Origin: Anaeramoeba ignava
Lineage: Eukaryota; Metamonada; Anaeramoebidae
Reading direction: 5' to 3'
Length of the DNA stretch: 64,000 nt
NCBI GenBank assembly: GCA_028826165.1
Contig: JAPDFW010000030.1
Span: 1-64,000, forward strand
Part shown: piece after piece, positions 38,809 through 50,255 of the stretch
How positions within the stretch are numbered: position 1 is the first letter of the stretch
Layout of the letters: each line of letters starts with the position of its first letter
Made by a program: the position numbers and the translations under genes
The notes under the pieces: model-generated
What the model was told of the DNA's origin: nothing
What the model saw: only the letters and a program-made list of their open reading frames with translations
The model's database searches: none

Positions 38809-41722
38809 TAATCAATTTAATTTCCAATTTATTTATAATTTATATTCAAAAATAAAAAATCAATTTCTCTCTATATATAAAATATATAAATTTAATTTTC
38901 AATTTATTTATAATTTAAATTAAAAATAAAAAATCAATTTATTTATATATATTATAAACAAATTTATAACAAAATAATTAATTAATTTAATTTCCAATTT
39001 ATTTATAATTTATATTCAAAAATAAAAATCAATTTCTCTCTATATATAAAATATATAAATTTAATTTTCAATTTATTTTAATTTAAATTAAAAATAAAAA
39101 TCAATTTATTTATATATATTATAAACAAATTTATAACAAAATAATTAATTAATTTAATTTTCAATTTATTTATAATTTATATTCAAAAATAAAAATCAAT
39201 TTCTCTCTATATATATATAAAATATAAATTTAATTTTCAATTTATTTTATAATTTCAAATTAAAAATAAAAATCAATTTATTTATATATATTATAAACAA
39301 ATTTATAACAAAAATAATTAATTAATTTAATTTCAATTTATTTATAATTTATATTCAAAAATAAAAATCAATTTCTCTCTATATATAAAATATATAAATT
39401 TAATTTTCAATTTATTTATAATTTAAATTAAAAATAAAAAAATCAATTTATTTATATATATTATAAACAAATTTATAATAAAATAATTTAATTAATTTAA
39501 TTTTCAATTTATTTATAATTTATATTCAAAAATAAAAATCAATTTCTCTCTATATATAAAATATATAAATTTAATTTTCAATTTATTTATAATTTAAATT
39601 AAAAATAAAAAAATCAATTTATTTATATATATTATAAACAAATTTATAACAAAATAATTAATTAATTTAATTTCCAATTTATTTATAATTTATATTCAAA
39701 AATAAAAAATCAATTTCTCTCTATATATAAAATATATAAATTTAATTTTCAATTTATTTATAATTTAAATTAAAAATAAAAAAAATCAATTTATTTATAT
39801 ATATTATAAACAAATTTATAACAAAATAATTAATTAATTTAATTTCAATTTATTTATAATTTATATTCAAAAATAAAAAATCAATTTCTCTATATATAAA
39901 ATATATAAATTTAATTTTCAATTTATTTATAATTTAAATTAAAAATAAAAAAATCAATTTATTTATATATATTATAAACAAATTTATAACAAAATAATTT
40001 AATTAATTTAATTTCCAATTTATTTATAATTTATATTCAAAAATAAAAAATCAATTTCTCTCTATATATAAAATATATAAATTTAATTTTCAATTTATTT
40101 ATAATTTAAATTAAAAATAAAAAAATCAATTTATTTATATATATTATAAACAAATTTATAACAAAATAATTAATTAATTTAATTCCCAATTTATTTATAA
40201 TTTATATTCAAAAATAAAAATCAATTTCTCTCTATATATAAAATATATAAATTTAATTTTCAATTTATTTATAATTTAAATTCAAAAATAAAAAAATCAA
40301 TTTATTTATATATATTATAAAAACAAATTTATAACAAAATAATTAATTAATTTAATTTCCAATTTATTTATAATTTATATTCAAAAATAAAAAATCAATT
40401 TCTCTCTATATATAAAATATATAAATTTAATTTTCAATTTATTTATAATTTAAATTCAAAAATAAAAAAATCAATTTATTTATATATATTATAAACAAAT
40501 TTATAACAAAATAATTAATTAATTTAATTTCAATTTATTTATAATTTATATTCAAAAATAAAAAATCAATTTCTCTCTATATATAAAATATATAAATTTA
40601 TTTTTCAATTTATTTATAATTTAAATTTAAAAATAAAAAATCAATTTATTTATATATATTATAAACAAATTTATAACAAAATAATTAATTAATTTAATTT
40701 TCAATTTATTTATAATTTATATTCAAAAAATAAAAAATCAATTTCTCTCTATATATAAAATATATAAATTTATTTTTCAATTTATTTATAATTTAAATTA
40801 AAAATAAAAAAATCAATTTATTTATATATATTATAAACAAATTTATAACAAAATAATTAATTAATTTAATTTCCAATTTATTTATAATTTATATTCAAAA
40901 AATAAAAAATCAATTTCTCTCTATATATAAAATATATAAATTTAATTTTCAATTTATTTATAATTTAAATTAAAAATAAAAAAATCAATTTATTTATATA
41001 TATTATAAACAAATTTATAATAAAATAATTAATTAATTTAATTTCCAATTTATTTATAATTTATATTCAAAAAATAAAAAATCAATTTCTCTCTATATAT
41101 AAAATATATAAATTTAATTTTCAATTTATTTATAATTTAAATTAAAAATAAAAAAAATCAATTTATTTATATATATTATAAACAAATTTATAATAAAAAT
41201 AATTAATTAATTTAATTTCCAATTTATTTATAATTTATATTCAAAAAATAAAAAATCAATTTCTCTCTATATATAAAATATATAAATTTAATTTTTCAAT
41301 TTATTTATAATTTAAATTTAAAAATAAAAAAATCAATTTATTTATATATATTATAAACAAATTTATAACAAAATAATTAATTAATTTAATTTCAATTTAT
41401 TTATAATTTATATTCAAAAATAAAAATCAATTTCTCTCTATATATAAAATATATAAATTTATTTTTCAATTTATTTATAATTTAAATTAAAAATAAAAAA
41501 ATCAATTTATTTATATATATTATAAACAAATTTATAATAAAATAATTAATTAATTTAATTTTCAATTTATTTATAATTTATATTCAAAAAATAAAAAATC
41601 AATTTCTCTCTATATATAAAATATATAAATTTAATTTTCAATTTATTTCAATTTAAATTAAAAATAAAAAAAATCAATTTATTTATATATATTATAAACA
41701 AATTTATAACAAAATAATTTAT
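38809..41722 (+). repeat. Satellite A array 3, ~17 copies of ~170 bp
   Basis: TTTCTCTC occurs at 38864, 39033, 39200, 39372, 39543 and onward to about 41601, with spacing 167-173 bp. This is the longest and most regular of the four arrays. One unit near 39881 has lost a CT pair. The array again ends at TTTATAAATTTAAATTCAAA. Confidence 0.96.
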
Positions 41723-43372
41723 AAATTTAAATTCAAAAATAAAAAATCAATAATTTCAAAAATCTAAATTTATACTTATTTATATCATTATTTATATTTA
41801 TAATTTATCAAAGGTAATTAATTAATTAATTAAATTTCTTTTTTACTTCATTTAGATTCAATTTATCTGATTATTATCTATTATTTATTTATTTATTATT
41901 TTAAATTATTTTATTTTTATTAAATAAATTTTGATTTGGAAAATATCAATCAATTAATTAATAATCAATCAATAATTTATTTCTAATTCATTTCATTTTT
42001 TTTTCATTTCCAAAATTTAAATCAAAATTTAAATTCAAAATCAAAATCAAAATTCAAATCAAAAAAATTCAAAATCAAAAATTCAAATTCAAATTCAAAA
42101 TTTAAATCAAATTCAAAATTCAAAATCTATTGATAATTTGTTCTGAAAATAAAATCTAAATATAAATATAAAAAAAATCAAATTGATATTATTTTTATAT
42201 GTTTTATTTAGAAACAAAAAAAAATCATCAAATTTGTTTTGTTTTGTTTGTTTCATTTCTTTTAATATTTTTATCTAAAATAAATAAATTAAAAATCCAA
42301 TTTTTCTTTTTCTTTTCTTTTCTTTTTTTATTGATTCAAAATATTCCATAAAAATAAAAATAAAAAATAAAAAAATTGATTATTAATTTTTTTATAAGTT
42401 TTTGGAATTCCTTAAAATGTCTGTATTCATTTTAAAATATTTATTCATTTTATTTATTTTTTATTTTATTATTTTTATTATTAATAAATTTAAATTATTG
42501 ATTTTATTTCTATTCTTAATTTTATATTTAATTTAAATTATAAAATTATATTTTATTATTTATTTTTATTATTAATAAATTTAAATTATTTATTTTATTT
42601 CTATTATTAATTTTATATTTATTTTAAATTATAAAATTATATTTTATTATTTATTTTTATTATTAATTATTTAATTAATTATTTTTATTTATTTTGAAAA
42701 CTTTTTATTTCAAGACAATTTAATATCTAAATCCAAAACTACTTTATTAACTAATTTACTTGTAAGTTTATTTTAATTCACAAAATTTATAAATTTATAA
42801 ATTAATTAATTAATTTTACTTATATTTATATTAGATAAAATCTTTATTTTATTCATTTTCAATTCTTCCAAAAAAAAATCATTATTTATAATCCACAATT
42901 TACCAAAATTAATTAATTAATTATTTATTTATTTATTGAATTAATGAAACTTCTTTTTCACTTCATTTAGATTAGATTAGATTAGATTATATTAGATTCA
43001 ATTTATCTGATTATTTATTTATTTATTTATTATTCATTTATTAATTTATTCCAAATTATTTTTATTTATATTTTTATTTATAAATAAATGGATTTTGATT
43101 TGGAAAATATCATTAATTAATTAATAAATAAATTATTTCTAATTTTCATTTTTCATTTTTCATTTTTCATTTTTCATTTTTCATTTTTCATTTTTCTTAG
43201 AAGAATAAATATAAAAATAAAAATAAAAATAAAAATAAAAATTACCTTCAAAATGAAAGGAAATCTCAAAAACTAATAAAATATTCAATCCAATCCAATC
43301 CAATTCAATTCAATTCAATTCAATTCAAAAGTAAATTTATTTATTTATTTACTTTAAAAATTTAAAAATTTA
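41723..43372 (+). repeat. Block B, copy 3
   Basis: Full-length and close to copy 1, with GGAATTCCTTAAAATGTCTG near 42406, the satellite B patch 42460-42680, (GATTA)n near 42970, (TCATTTT)n near 43147 and ATTACCTTCAAAATGAAAGG near 43241. No gene is visible. Confidence 0.88.
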
Positions 43373-43612
43373 ATTTTATTTCTATTTCAATTATAAATAA
43401 TTAAATAATAAATTTAAATTAATTATTTTATTTCTATTATTAATTTTATATTTATTTTAAATTATAAAATTATATTTTATTATTTATTTTTATTATTAAT
43501 TATTTAATTAAATATTTTTATTATTTTTATTTCAATTATAAATAATTAAATAATAAATTTAAATTAATTATTTTATTTCTATTATTTAATTTATATTTAT
43601 TTTATTTTTATT
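43373..43612 (+). repeat. Satellite B, short array (~1.5 copies)
   Basis: Only one full unit and a part remain before block C. The mariner-like element of copies 1 and 2 is absent, which gives an empty reference for its insertion site. Confidence 0.9.
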
Positions 43613-44113
43613 ATTTTTATTAGGTTAAATAGGTTTTAAATTGAAAATTTTGATTAGTGCTTTTATTTTTTAAAAACAAAAACAAAAAATATATTCACTT
43701 TCAAAAACATTTTAATTAATGTAATCTTTATAAAATCAAAAATCAAAAATCAAAAATCAAAAATGAAAAGAATTTATAATTAATTAATTGATTGATTCTA
43801 AATTAATTAATATAAGATTCAAAAATAATTAACAAAATCTTTTTAATTTATTTAAAATGTAATCAAAAATCAAAAAATCAAAAAATAATCAATATTAATA
43901 TTAATAATAATAATATTATTAAAATCAATTTTTCTTTCAATATAAATAATCAAAACAAAAAAAACTATTCATTAACAAAATAAATTTATTAATATTAATT
44001 CTAAATTTTTAATTTTTAATTTTAATTTTAATTTACATTTATTGAAGGAAATTTCTTATTGTTGTTGTTGTTGTTGTTGTTCTTGTTGATAATTTAAAAC
44101 AAAAATAACGAAA
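43613..44113 (+). repeat. Block C, copy 3
   Basis: Begins TTAGGTTAAATAGGTTTTAA near 43620. The trinucleotide run before satellite C is the longest here (seven TTG from about 44060). This run differs in every copy, which would make it a simple length marker. Confidence 0.9.
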
Positions 44114-44938
44114 AATAAATTGATTGATTTTCAGATTGATTTTCAGATTTATTTTCAGATTTATTTTCAGATTGATTTTCAGATTTATTTTAAGATTTAT
44201 TTTCAGATTTATTTTCAGATTTATTTTCAGATTTATTTTCAGATTTATTTTCAGATTTATTTTCAGATTTATTTTCAGATTTATTTTAAGATTTATTTTC
44301 AGATTTATTTTAAGATTTATTTTAAGATTTATTTTCAGATTTATTTTAAGATTTATTTTCAGATTTATTTTCAGATTTATTTTCAGATTTATTTTCAGAT
44401 TTATTTTCAGATTGATTTTCAGATTTATTTTCAGATTTATTTTCAGATTTATTTTCAGATTTATTTTCAGATTTATTTTAAGATTTTTAGATTTATTTTA
44501 AGATTTATTTTTAGATTTATTTTTCAGATTTATTTTTCAGATTTTTTTAAGATTTATTTTCAGATTTATTTTCAGATTTATTTTCAGATTTATTTTAGAT
44601 TGATTGATTTTCAGATTTATTTTAAGATTTATTTTCAGATTTATTTTCAGATTTATTTTCAGATTTATTTTCAGATTTATTTTCAGATTATTTGATTTAT
44701 TTTCAGATTTCGATTTATTTTCAGATTTATTTTCAGATTGATTTTAAGATTTATTTTCAGATTTATTTTCAGATTTATTTTAAGATTTATTTTCAGATTT
44801 ATTTTCAGATTTATTTTCAGATTTATTTTCAGATTTATTTTCAGATTTATTTTCAGATTTATTTTTATTTATTTTTATTTTAAGATTTAGATTTATTTTC
44901 AGATTGATTTTCAGATTTATTTTCAGATTGATATTTAT
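44114..44938 (+). repeat. Satellite C array 3: 12-bp minisatellite
   Basis: About 65 copies of TTCAGATTTATT with TTAAG and TTGATT variants; phase breaks lie near 44488, 44600 and 44690. The open frames of up to 191 codons through it (repeating QIYF and FRFI) are repeat by-products. Confidence 0.97.
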
Positions 44939-45120
44939 TTATTTGGATTTTAAAAATGATTTAGAAACTATTGAATAAATAATTTACAAAACAAATGAAT
45001 TGATTTATTTTCATTTAAGAAGACAAATAACACATAATTTATATTTATATTTATATTTATATTTATATTTATATTTTCAATAAATAAAATAAAAAGAAAT
45101 GATTTTTTATTTATTTATTT
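44939..45120 (+). repeat. Block D, copy 3
   Basis: TTATTTGGATTTTAAAAATG, TTAGAAACTATTGAATAAAT, AAGAAGACAAATAACACATA and (TTTATA)n are present. Downstream the sequence departs from copies 1 and 2: satellite D and block E are replaced by segment F. Confidence 0.88.
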
Positions 45121-45634
45121 ATTTATTTAACATTTTTGAAATCAAAATCAAAATCAAAATCAAAATCAAAAATCAAAATAAAAATCAAAAATAAAAAAAT
45201 CATGTAAACTTTGAATGTAATTAATTAATTAATTTATTTTATTTATTTATTTATAAATTAAAAATTATTTTAGATTTTAATTAATTAATAAATAAATAAA
45301 TAAATAAATAATAAAAGATTGAAGTAAATAAATAATATAAACAAAAAAAAATGAAAATGAAAATAAATATAAATATAAACTTTCAAAGTAATTGAAATTT
45401 AGATACAATTCCTTAATTAAAATTATTCTAAATTTAAATAAAAAAAATTGAAAAGAAAAAAATGGAAAAAAAATGTTTTTGTGGATTTTTTTTTTTAAAA
45501 AGTGGAATTCATTTTTTTCTTCTTCTTTCATTTTTCTTTTTTTATATATATAATATATAAATAAATCTATTGAAAATTTGAAAATAAAAATAAAAATAAA
45601 AATAAAAATAAAAATAAAAAATAAAAATAAAAAA
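45121..45634 (+). repeat. Segment F, left part (copy 1), with one diverged ~100-bp element
   Basis: An A-rich (ATCAAA)n stretch is followed by one copy of the ~100-bp element (45370-45450: TTTAGATACAATTCCTTAAT, AAATTATTCTAAATTTAAAT) and then (ATAAAA)n up to the GC island. It is nearly identical to 56451-56943. A minus-strand frame of 84 codons over this stretch is rich in Phe, Leu, Ile and Tyr and is not a convincing gene. Confidence 0.85.
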
Positions 45635-45660
45635 GGGGGATGTTCATCTTTGGCAATGTT

Positions 45661-45972
45661 TTAAGCTTTGAAATTAGCCACCCGCCCAAAGAAAAAGCTG
45701 GTGTTAACATACTCACCCGAGTCTACGCCCTTATTTATTTCTAATTATTAATTATTAATCAATCCAAATTAAATCAATTTAAAATCAATTTAATAATTAA
45801 TAATTCTAATCAAAATTGAACAATATAAGAACAATAATGAAAAGAAATAAATAAGAAACGCGACATTTGTCGTCTTCGTGTAAAGCCCCAAGTCGTCAAC
45901 TGAGCCTCCCCGCCGTAGCGTAGCGGAGAGGCCGAAGGCCGGTGCATTGGGGGAGGTGAAGTTGAAAGACAT
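45661..45972 (-). CDS. Alternative reading: two-exon small protein (58 residues), copy 1
   Basis: On the minus strand an ATG at 45972 opens a frame that begins MSFNFTSPNAPAFG and runs 36 codons to TKTTN at 45865. A GT (GTCGCG) follows. An AG at 45731-45730 then opens a second GC-rich frame (45729-45661) in the same phase, from GVDSGEYVNTSFFF to RVANFKA and a TAA stop. The proposed intron is 135 bp and A/T only, as introns of very AT-rich genomes often are. The copies differ by 11 bp inside this intron and nowhere in the exons. Against coding: the donor GTCGCG is weak, exon 1 is one arm of a hairpin that continues into the supposed leader, and I recognise no protein family. Confidence 0.25.
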
Positions 45973-46006
45973 TGGGGCATTTACTCGAAAAACGACAAAG
46001 TACGCG
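45859..46006. other. 148-bp near-perfect hairpin, GC-rich (copy 1)
   Basis: The element begins and ends with CGCG. Paired segments from the outside in are CGCG/CGCG, TTTGTCGT/ACGACAAA, a GTAAA/TTTAC segment, GCCCCAA/TTGGGGC, TCAACT/AGTTGA and CCTCCCC/GGGGGAGG. The tip carries two small hairpins, GGCCGAAGGCC and a CCG...GCGG loop. About 40 bp of stem are visible by eye. The second copy at 57157-57304 is identical. The stem could be an RNA structure, a folded-back mobile element or a binding site. Confidence 0.9.
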
Positions 46007-46015
46007 ATATGATCC

Positions 46016-46854
46016 TTTCTTATATTTATATTTATATTTATATTTATATTTATATTTATATATTTTTTATTTCAAGTAAATTTAATATCTAAATCCAAAA
46101 ATTACTTTATTAACTAATTTATTATTTGTAAGTTTATTTTAATTTCCAAAAATAAATTAATAAATTAATTAATTAATTTTATTCTATTTATAATTAATAT
46201 TTATTCTATTTTATTTTTATATTTATATTTATATTAGATAAAATGTTTATTTTATTTTATTTTATTTTATTTTATTTTATTCATCTTCATTTCCAAAATA
46301 AAAATAATTCCAAAAAAAATCTAAATTTATATTTATTAATATCTATCATTATTTATAATTATAATTTATCAAAATTAATTAATGGAATTTCTTTTTTCAA
46401 TTAAATTAAATTAGATTAAATTAGATTAGATTTATCTATTATTCTAAATTATTTATCATTTTAAATTATTTTTATTTATTTATTTATTTTGTTTTTATTT
46501 TTATTTTTAAATAATAAATAAATAAATTTTGATTTTGATTTTGGAAAATATCATTAATTGATTAATAAATAATAAAATAAAATAAATCAATAATTTATTT
46601 CTAATTCATTTTTTGTTTTTGTTTTTGTTTTTGTTTTTTAATAATTTTTATTTTTAAATTTCCAAATTCATTTTTCATTTTTCATTTTTCATTTTTTTTT
46701 CTTTTCAAAGAATATTTATAAATATAAATATAAATATAAAAATTACCTTTAGAAAATGAAAGGAAACACCAAACACTAAAAAAATATTCAAATTCAAATT
46801 AATTTAAAAGTAAATTTAGATTATTAATTTATTTATTTATTTATTTACAATTTA
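46016..46854 (+). repeat. Segment F, right part (copy 1), a diverged half of block B
   Basis: After (TTTATA)n it follows the second half of block B with many differences: TTTCAAGTAAATTTAATATC, TTAGATAAAATGTTTATTTT, a GATTAAATTAGATTAGA run, GATTTTGGAAAATATCATTA, a TTTTTGTTTTTG run near 46610 that block B lacks, and ATTACCTTTAGAAAATGAAA near 46742. It is nearly identical to 57320-58080, so segment F is its own lineage of block B. Confidence 0.85.
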
Positions 46855-48432
46855 AAAATTTAATTTAAATTCTTATTTCAATTATAAATAATTAAATAAT
46901 AAATTTAAATTAATTATTTTATTTCTATTATTAATTTTATATTTATTTTAAATTATAAAATTATATTTTATTATTTATTTTTATTATTAATTATTTAATT
47001 AAATATTTTTATTATTTTTATTTCAATTATAAATAATTAAATAATAAATTTAAATTAATTATTTTATTTCTATTATTAATTTTATATTTATTTTAAATTA
47101 TAAAATTATTTTTATTTATTTTTTTTTTTTTATTATTAATTATTTAATTAATTATTTTTATTATTTTTATTTCAATTATAAATAATTAAATAATAAATTT
47201 AAATTAATTATTTTATTTCTATTATTAATTTTATATTTATTTTAAATTATAAAATTATATTTTATTATTTATTTTTTATTATTAATTATTTAATTAAATT
47301 ATTTTTATTTTTATTTCAATTATAAATAATTAAATAATAAATTTAAATTAATTATTTTATTTCTATTATTAATTTTATATTTATTTTAAATTATAAAATT
47401 ATTTTTTTTTTATTATTTATTTTATTATTAATTATTTAATTTAAATATTTTTATTATTTTTATTTCAATTATAAATAATTAAATAAATAAATTTAATTTT
47501 ATTTATTTCTATTATTTTATTTTAATTTTATATTTTATTTTTAAATTTAAAATTATTTATTTTTATTTATTTTTTTTATTATTAATTATTTAATTAAATA
47601 TTTTTATTATTTTTATTTCAATTATAAATAATTAAATAATAAATTTAAATTAATTATTTTATTTCTATTATTAATTTTATATTTATTTTAAATTATAAAA
47701 TTATTTTTATTTTTATTATTTATTTTTATTATTAATTATTTAATTTAAATATTTTTTTATTATTTTTATTTCAATTATAAATAATTAAATAATAAATTTA
47801 AATTAATTATTTTATTTCTATTATTAATTTTATATTTATTTTAAATTATAAAATTATATTTTTATTATTTATTTTTATTATTAATTATTTAATTTAATTA
47901 TTTTTATTATTTTTATTTCAAAATTATAAATAATTAAATAATAAATTTAAATTAATTATTTTATTTCTATTATTAATTTTATATTTTATTTTAAATTATA
48001 AAATTATATTTTTATTATTTATTTTTATTATTAATTATTTAATTTAAATATTTTTATTATTTTTATTTCAATTATAAATAATTAAATAATAAATTTAAAT
48101 TAATTATTTTATTTCTATTATTTATTTTATATTTATTTTAAATTATAAAATTATATTTTTATTATTTATTTTTATTATTAATTATTTAATTAATTATTTT
48201 TATTATTTTTATTTTAATTTTTAAATAATTTAAATAATAAATTTAAATTAATTATTTTATTTCTATTATTAATTTTATATTTATTTTTAAATTATAAAAA
48301 TTATATTTTATTATTTATTTTTATTATTAATTATTTAATTAAATATTTTTATTATTTTTATTTCAATTATAAATAATTAAATAATAAATTTAAATTTATT
48401 ATTTTATTTTATTTTTATTTTTAATTTATTAT
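46855..48432 (+). repeat. Satellite B, longest array (~11 copies of ~145 bp)
   Basis: TTTCAATTATAAATAATTAA occurs at about 46877, 47021, 47171, 47315, 47464, 47617, 47768 and onward. Units are well kept except near 47480-47580 and 48210, where the phase is disturbed. Confidence 0.94.
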
Positions 48433-48949
48433 TTTTATTTTTTATTATTTTTATTAGGTTAAATAGGTTTTAAATTGAAAATTTTGATTAGTGCTTTTAT
48501 TTTTTAAAAACAAAAAAACAAAAAAATTCACTTTCAAAAACATTTTAATTAATGTAATCTTTATAAAATCAAAAATCAAAAATCAAAAATCAAAAATCAA
48601 AAATGAAAAGAATTTATAATTAATTAATTAATTAATTGATTCTAAATTAATTAATACAAGATTCAAAAATAATTAACAAAATCTTTTTAATTATTTAAAA
48701 TATAAAAGAATCAAAAAATAATCAATATTAATATTAATAATATTAATATTAAAATCAATTTTTCTTTCAATATCAATAATCAAAACAAAAAAACTATTCA
48801 TTAACAAAATAAATTTATTAATATTAATTCTAAATTTTTAATTTTTAATTTTAGTTATAATTTACATTTATTGAAAGAAATTTCTTATTGTTGTTATTGT
48901 TCTTGTTCTTGTTGTTGATAATTTAAAACAAAAATAACGAAAAATAAAT
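48433..48949 (+). repeat. Block C, extra copy inside the third large repeat
   Basis: Begins TTAGGTTAAATAGGTTTTAA near 48456. It follows the other copies, with small private changes such as TTAATACAAG and AATATCAATAATC. Confidence 0.9.
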
Positions 48950-49078
48950 TGATTGATTTTCAGATTGATTTTAAGATTTATTTTCAGATTGATTTTCAGA
49001 TTTATTTTCAGATTGATTTTCAGATTTATTTTCAGATTTATTTTCAGATTTATTTTCAGATTTATTTTAAGATTGATT
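48950..49078 (+). repeat. Satellite C, short array (~9 copies)
   Basis: Only about nine units of the TTCAGATTTATT/TTCAGATTGATT type, against 48-100 elsewhere. The boundaries with blocks C and D are the same as in the long arrays, so the array length is what changed. Confidence 0.95.
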
Positions 49079-49435
49079 GATTGATTTAATTTGATTTATT
49101 TCTCTCTTTATTTGGATAATTTTGCTTTTTAAAAATGATTTAGAAACTATTGAATGAATACTTTACAAACCAAATGAATTGATTTATTTTCATTTAAGAA
49201 GACAAATAACACATAATTTATATTTATATTTCTATTTCTATTTATATTTTTCAATAAATAAAATAAAAAGAAATGATTTTTTTATTTATCATTTTTGAAA
49301 TAAAAATCAAAATAAAAATAAAAATAAAAATAAAAACCAAAATCAAAATCAAAACAATGTAAAGTTTGATTATAATTAATTACGATTTATTTATAATTTA
49401 TGAATGAAAAATTATTTTAGATTTTAATAATAAAA
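49079..49435 (+). repeat. Block D, extra copy, then an A-rich ATCAAA stretch
   Basis: Block D is kept: TTAGAAACTATTGAATGAAT and AAGAAGACAAATAACACATA. It is followed by the (ATCAAA)n/(AATAAA)n stretch that begins segment F. A segment-F-like unit starts here, but the GC islands and the right part are replaced by the amplified ~100-bp element. Confidence 0.8.
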
Positions 49436-50112
49436 AAAAAATGAAAAAAAAAAAATGAAAATAATATCAAGTTGAAGACTGAGTAACGTTTGGTTGCAAT
49501 TTCTTAACTGAAAAATTATTTTAGATTTTAATAATAAAAAAAAAATGAAAAAAAAAAAATGAAAATAATATCAAGTTGAAGACTGAGTAACGTTTGGTTG
49601 CAATTTCTTAACTGAAAATTATTCTAGATTTGGATAAAAAATTGAAATGAAAAAAAAAATGAAAATAATATCAAGTTGAAGACTGAGTAACGTTTGGTTG
49701 CAATCTCTTAACTGAAAGTTATTCTAGATTTGGATAAAAAATTGATATAAATAATGTAAAAAAAAATTGACAAAATGAAAATAATATCAAGTTGAAGACT
49801 GAGTAACGTTTGGTTGCAATCTCTTAACTAAAAGTTATTCTAGATTTGGATAAAAATTGAAATGGAAAAAAATGAAAAAATTTGTAAAAAATAATGTAAA
49901 AATAATGTAAAAAATTAATAAAAAATGAAAATAATATCAAGTTGAAGACTGAGTAACGTTTGGTTGCAATTTCTTAACTGAAAGTTATTCTAGATTTGGA
50001 TAAAAAATTGAAATGAAAAAAAAAATGAAAATAATATCAAGTTGAAGACTGAGTAACGTTTGGTTGCAATTTCTTAACTAAAAATTATTCTAGATTTGGA
50101 TAAAAAATTGAA
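49436..50112 (+). repeat. Six-copy array of a conserved ~100-bp element
   Basis: CAAGTTGAAGACTGAGTAAC begins at 49468, 49572, 49672, 49788, 49938 and 50038. Each is followed by GTTTGGTTGCAATTTCTTAA and by TTATTCTAGATTTGGATAAA. Spacings are 104, 100, 116, 150 and 100 bp; the differences lie only in the A-rich linker. The core of about 45 bp is almost invariant and much richer in G and C than its surroundings. Diverged single copies lie at 45370 and 56690, and two inverted ones at 6955-7130. Confidence 0.95.
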
Positions 50113-50255
50113 ATGGAAAAAAAAATGAAAAAAAAAATGAAAAAAATTTTTTATGATTTTTTTTTCATTTTTTTTTTGTTATTTTTTTATTAATTTTTTA
50201 AAAATTTTTTTGTATAAATTTACATTATTTCATCCTCAGTCAATCGAAAACGACT
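50113..50255. other. A-run/T-run palindrome and unique junction
   Basis: An A-rich stretch (AAAAAAATG repeated) is followed by its near-inverse, a T-rich stretch with ATTTTTTTTTCA, which could form a long A/T hairpin. Then TTTCATCCTC and CAGTC-N10-GACTG (about 50236-50255), a short GC hairpin found nowhere else in the window, lead into the block before satellite A. Confidence 0.7.

Larger units (their letters stand above)
45635..46015 (-). ncRNA. Candidate structured RNA gene made of two GC islands (copy 1)
   Basis: Two GC-rich islands, 45635-45730 and 45859-46006, stand out against pure A/T. Read on the minus strand, the unit starts near GGATCATATCGCGTAC (about 46012), folds into a long rod with a branched tip, crosses an A/T linker of about 130 bp and ends with GATGAACATCCCCC followed by a T run (TTTTTT), the form of an RNA polymerase III terminator. 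GGATCAT at the 5' end can pair with ATG and ATCC at the 3' end. The 3' island forms further hairpins: ACTC with GAGT, and AGCTTT with AAAGCT. I could not match it to U1-U6, U3, 7SL, RNase P, RNase MRP or 5S. A small spliced protein gene on the same strand is the main alternative. Confidence 0.35.

Noticed and set aside
44120-44695. Open frame of 191 codons with repeated QIYF, and similar ones at 24104, 55033 and 55622
   Set aside because: Each comes only from the 12-bp TTCAGATTTATT repeat, whose length is divisible by three. Two frames are open at once, array length is not conserved, and there is no non-repeat coding part.
45635-45730. 5S rRNA, tRNA or spliceosomal U RNA in the GC island
   Set aside because: I compared it by eye with 5S, U1-U6, U3, 7SL, RNase P and MRP landmarks. 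No A/B/C box order, ACAGAGA, branch-site or 7SL apical motif was found. The GGTGAGTATG word on the minus strand looks like a splice donor or spliced-leader signal, but no Sm-site follows at the proper place.
49436-50112. CRISPR-like array
   Set aside because: The repeats are regular, but the spacers are A-rich and similar to each other, the organism is a eukaryote, and no cas gene is present.
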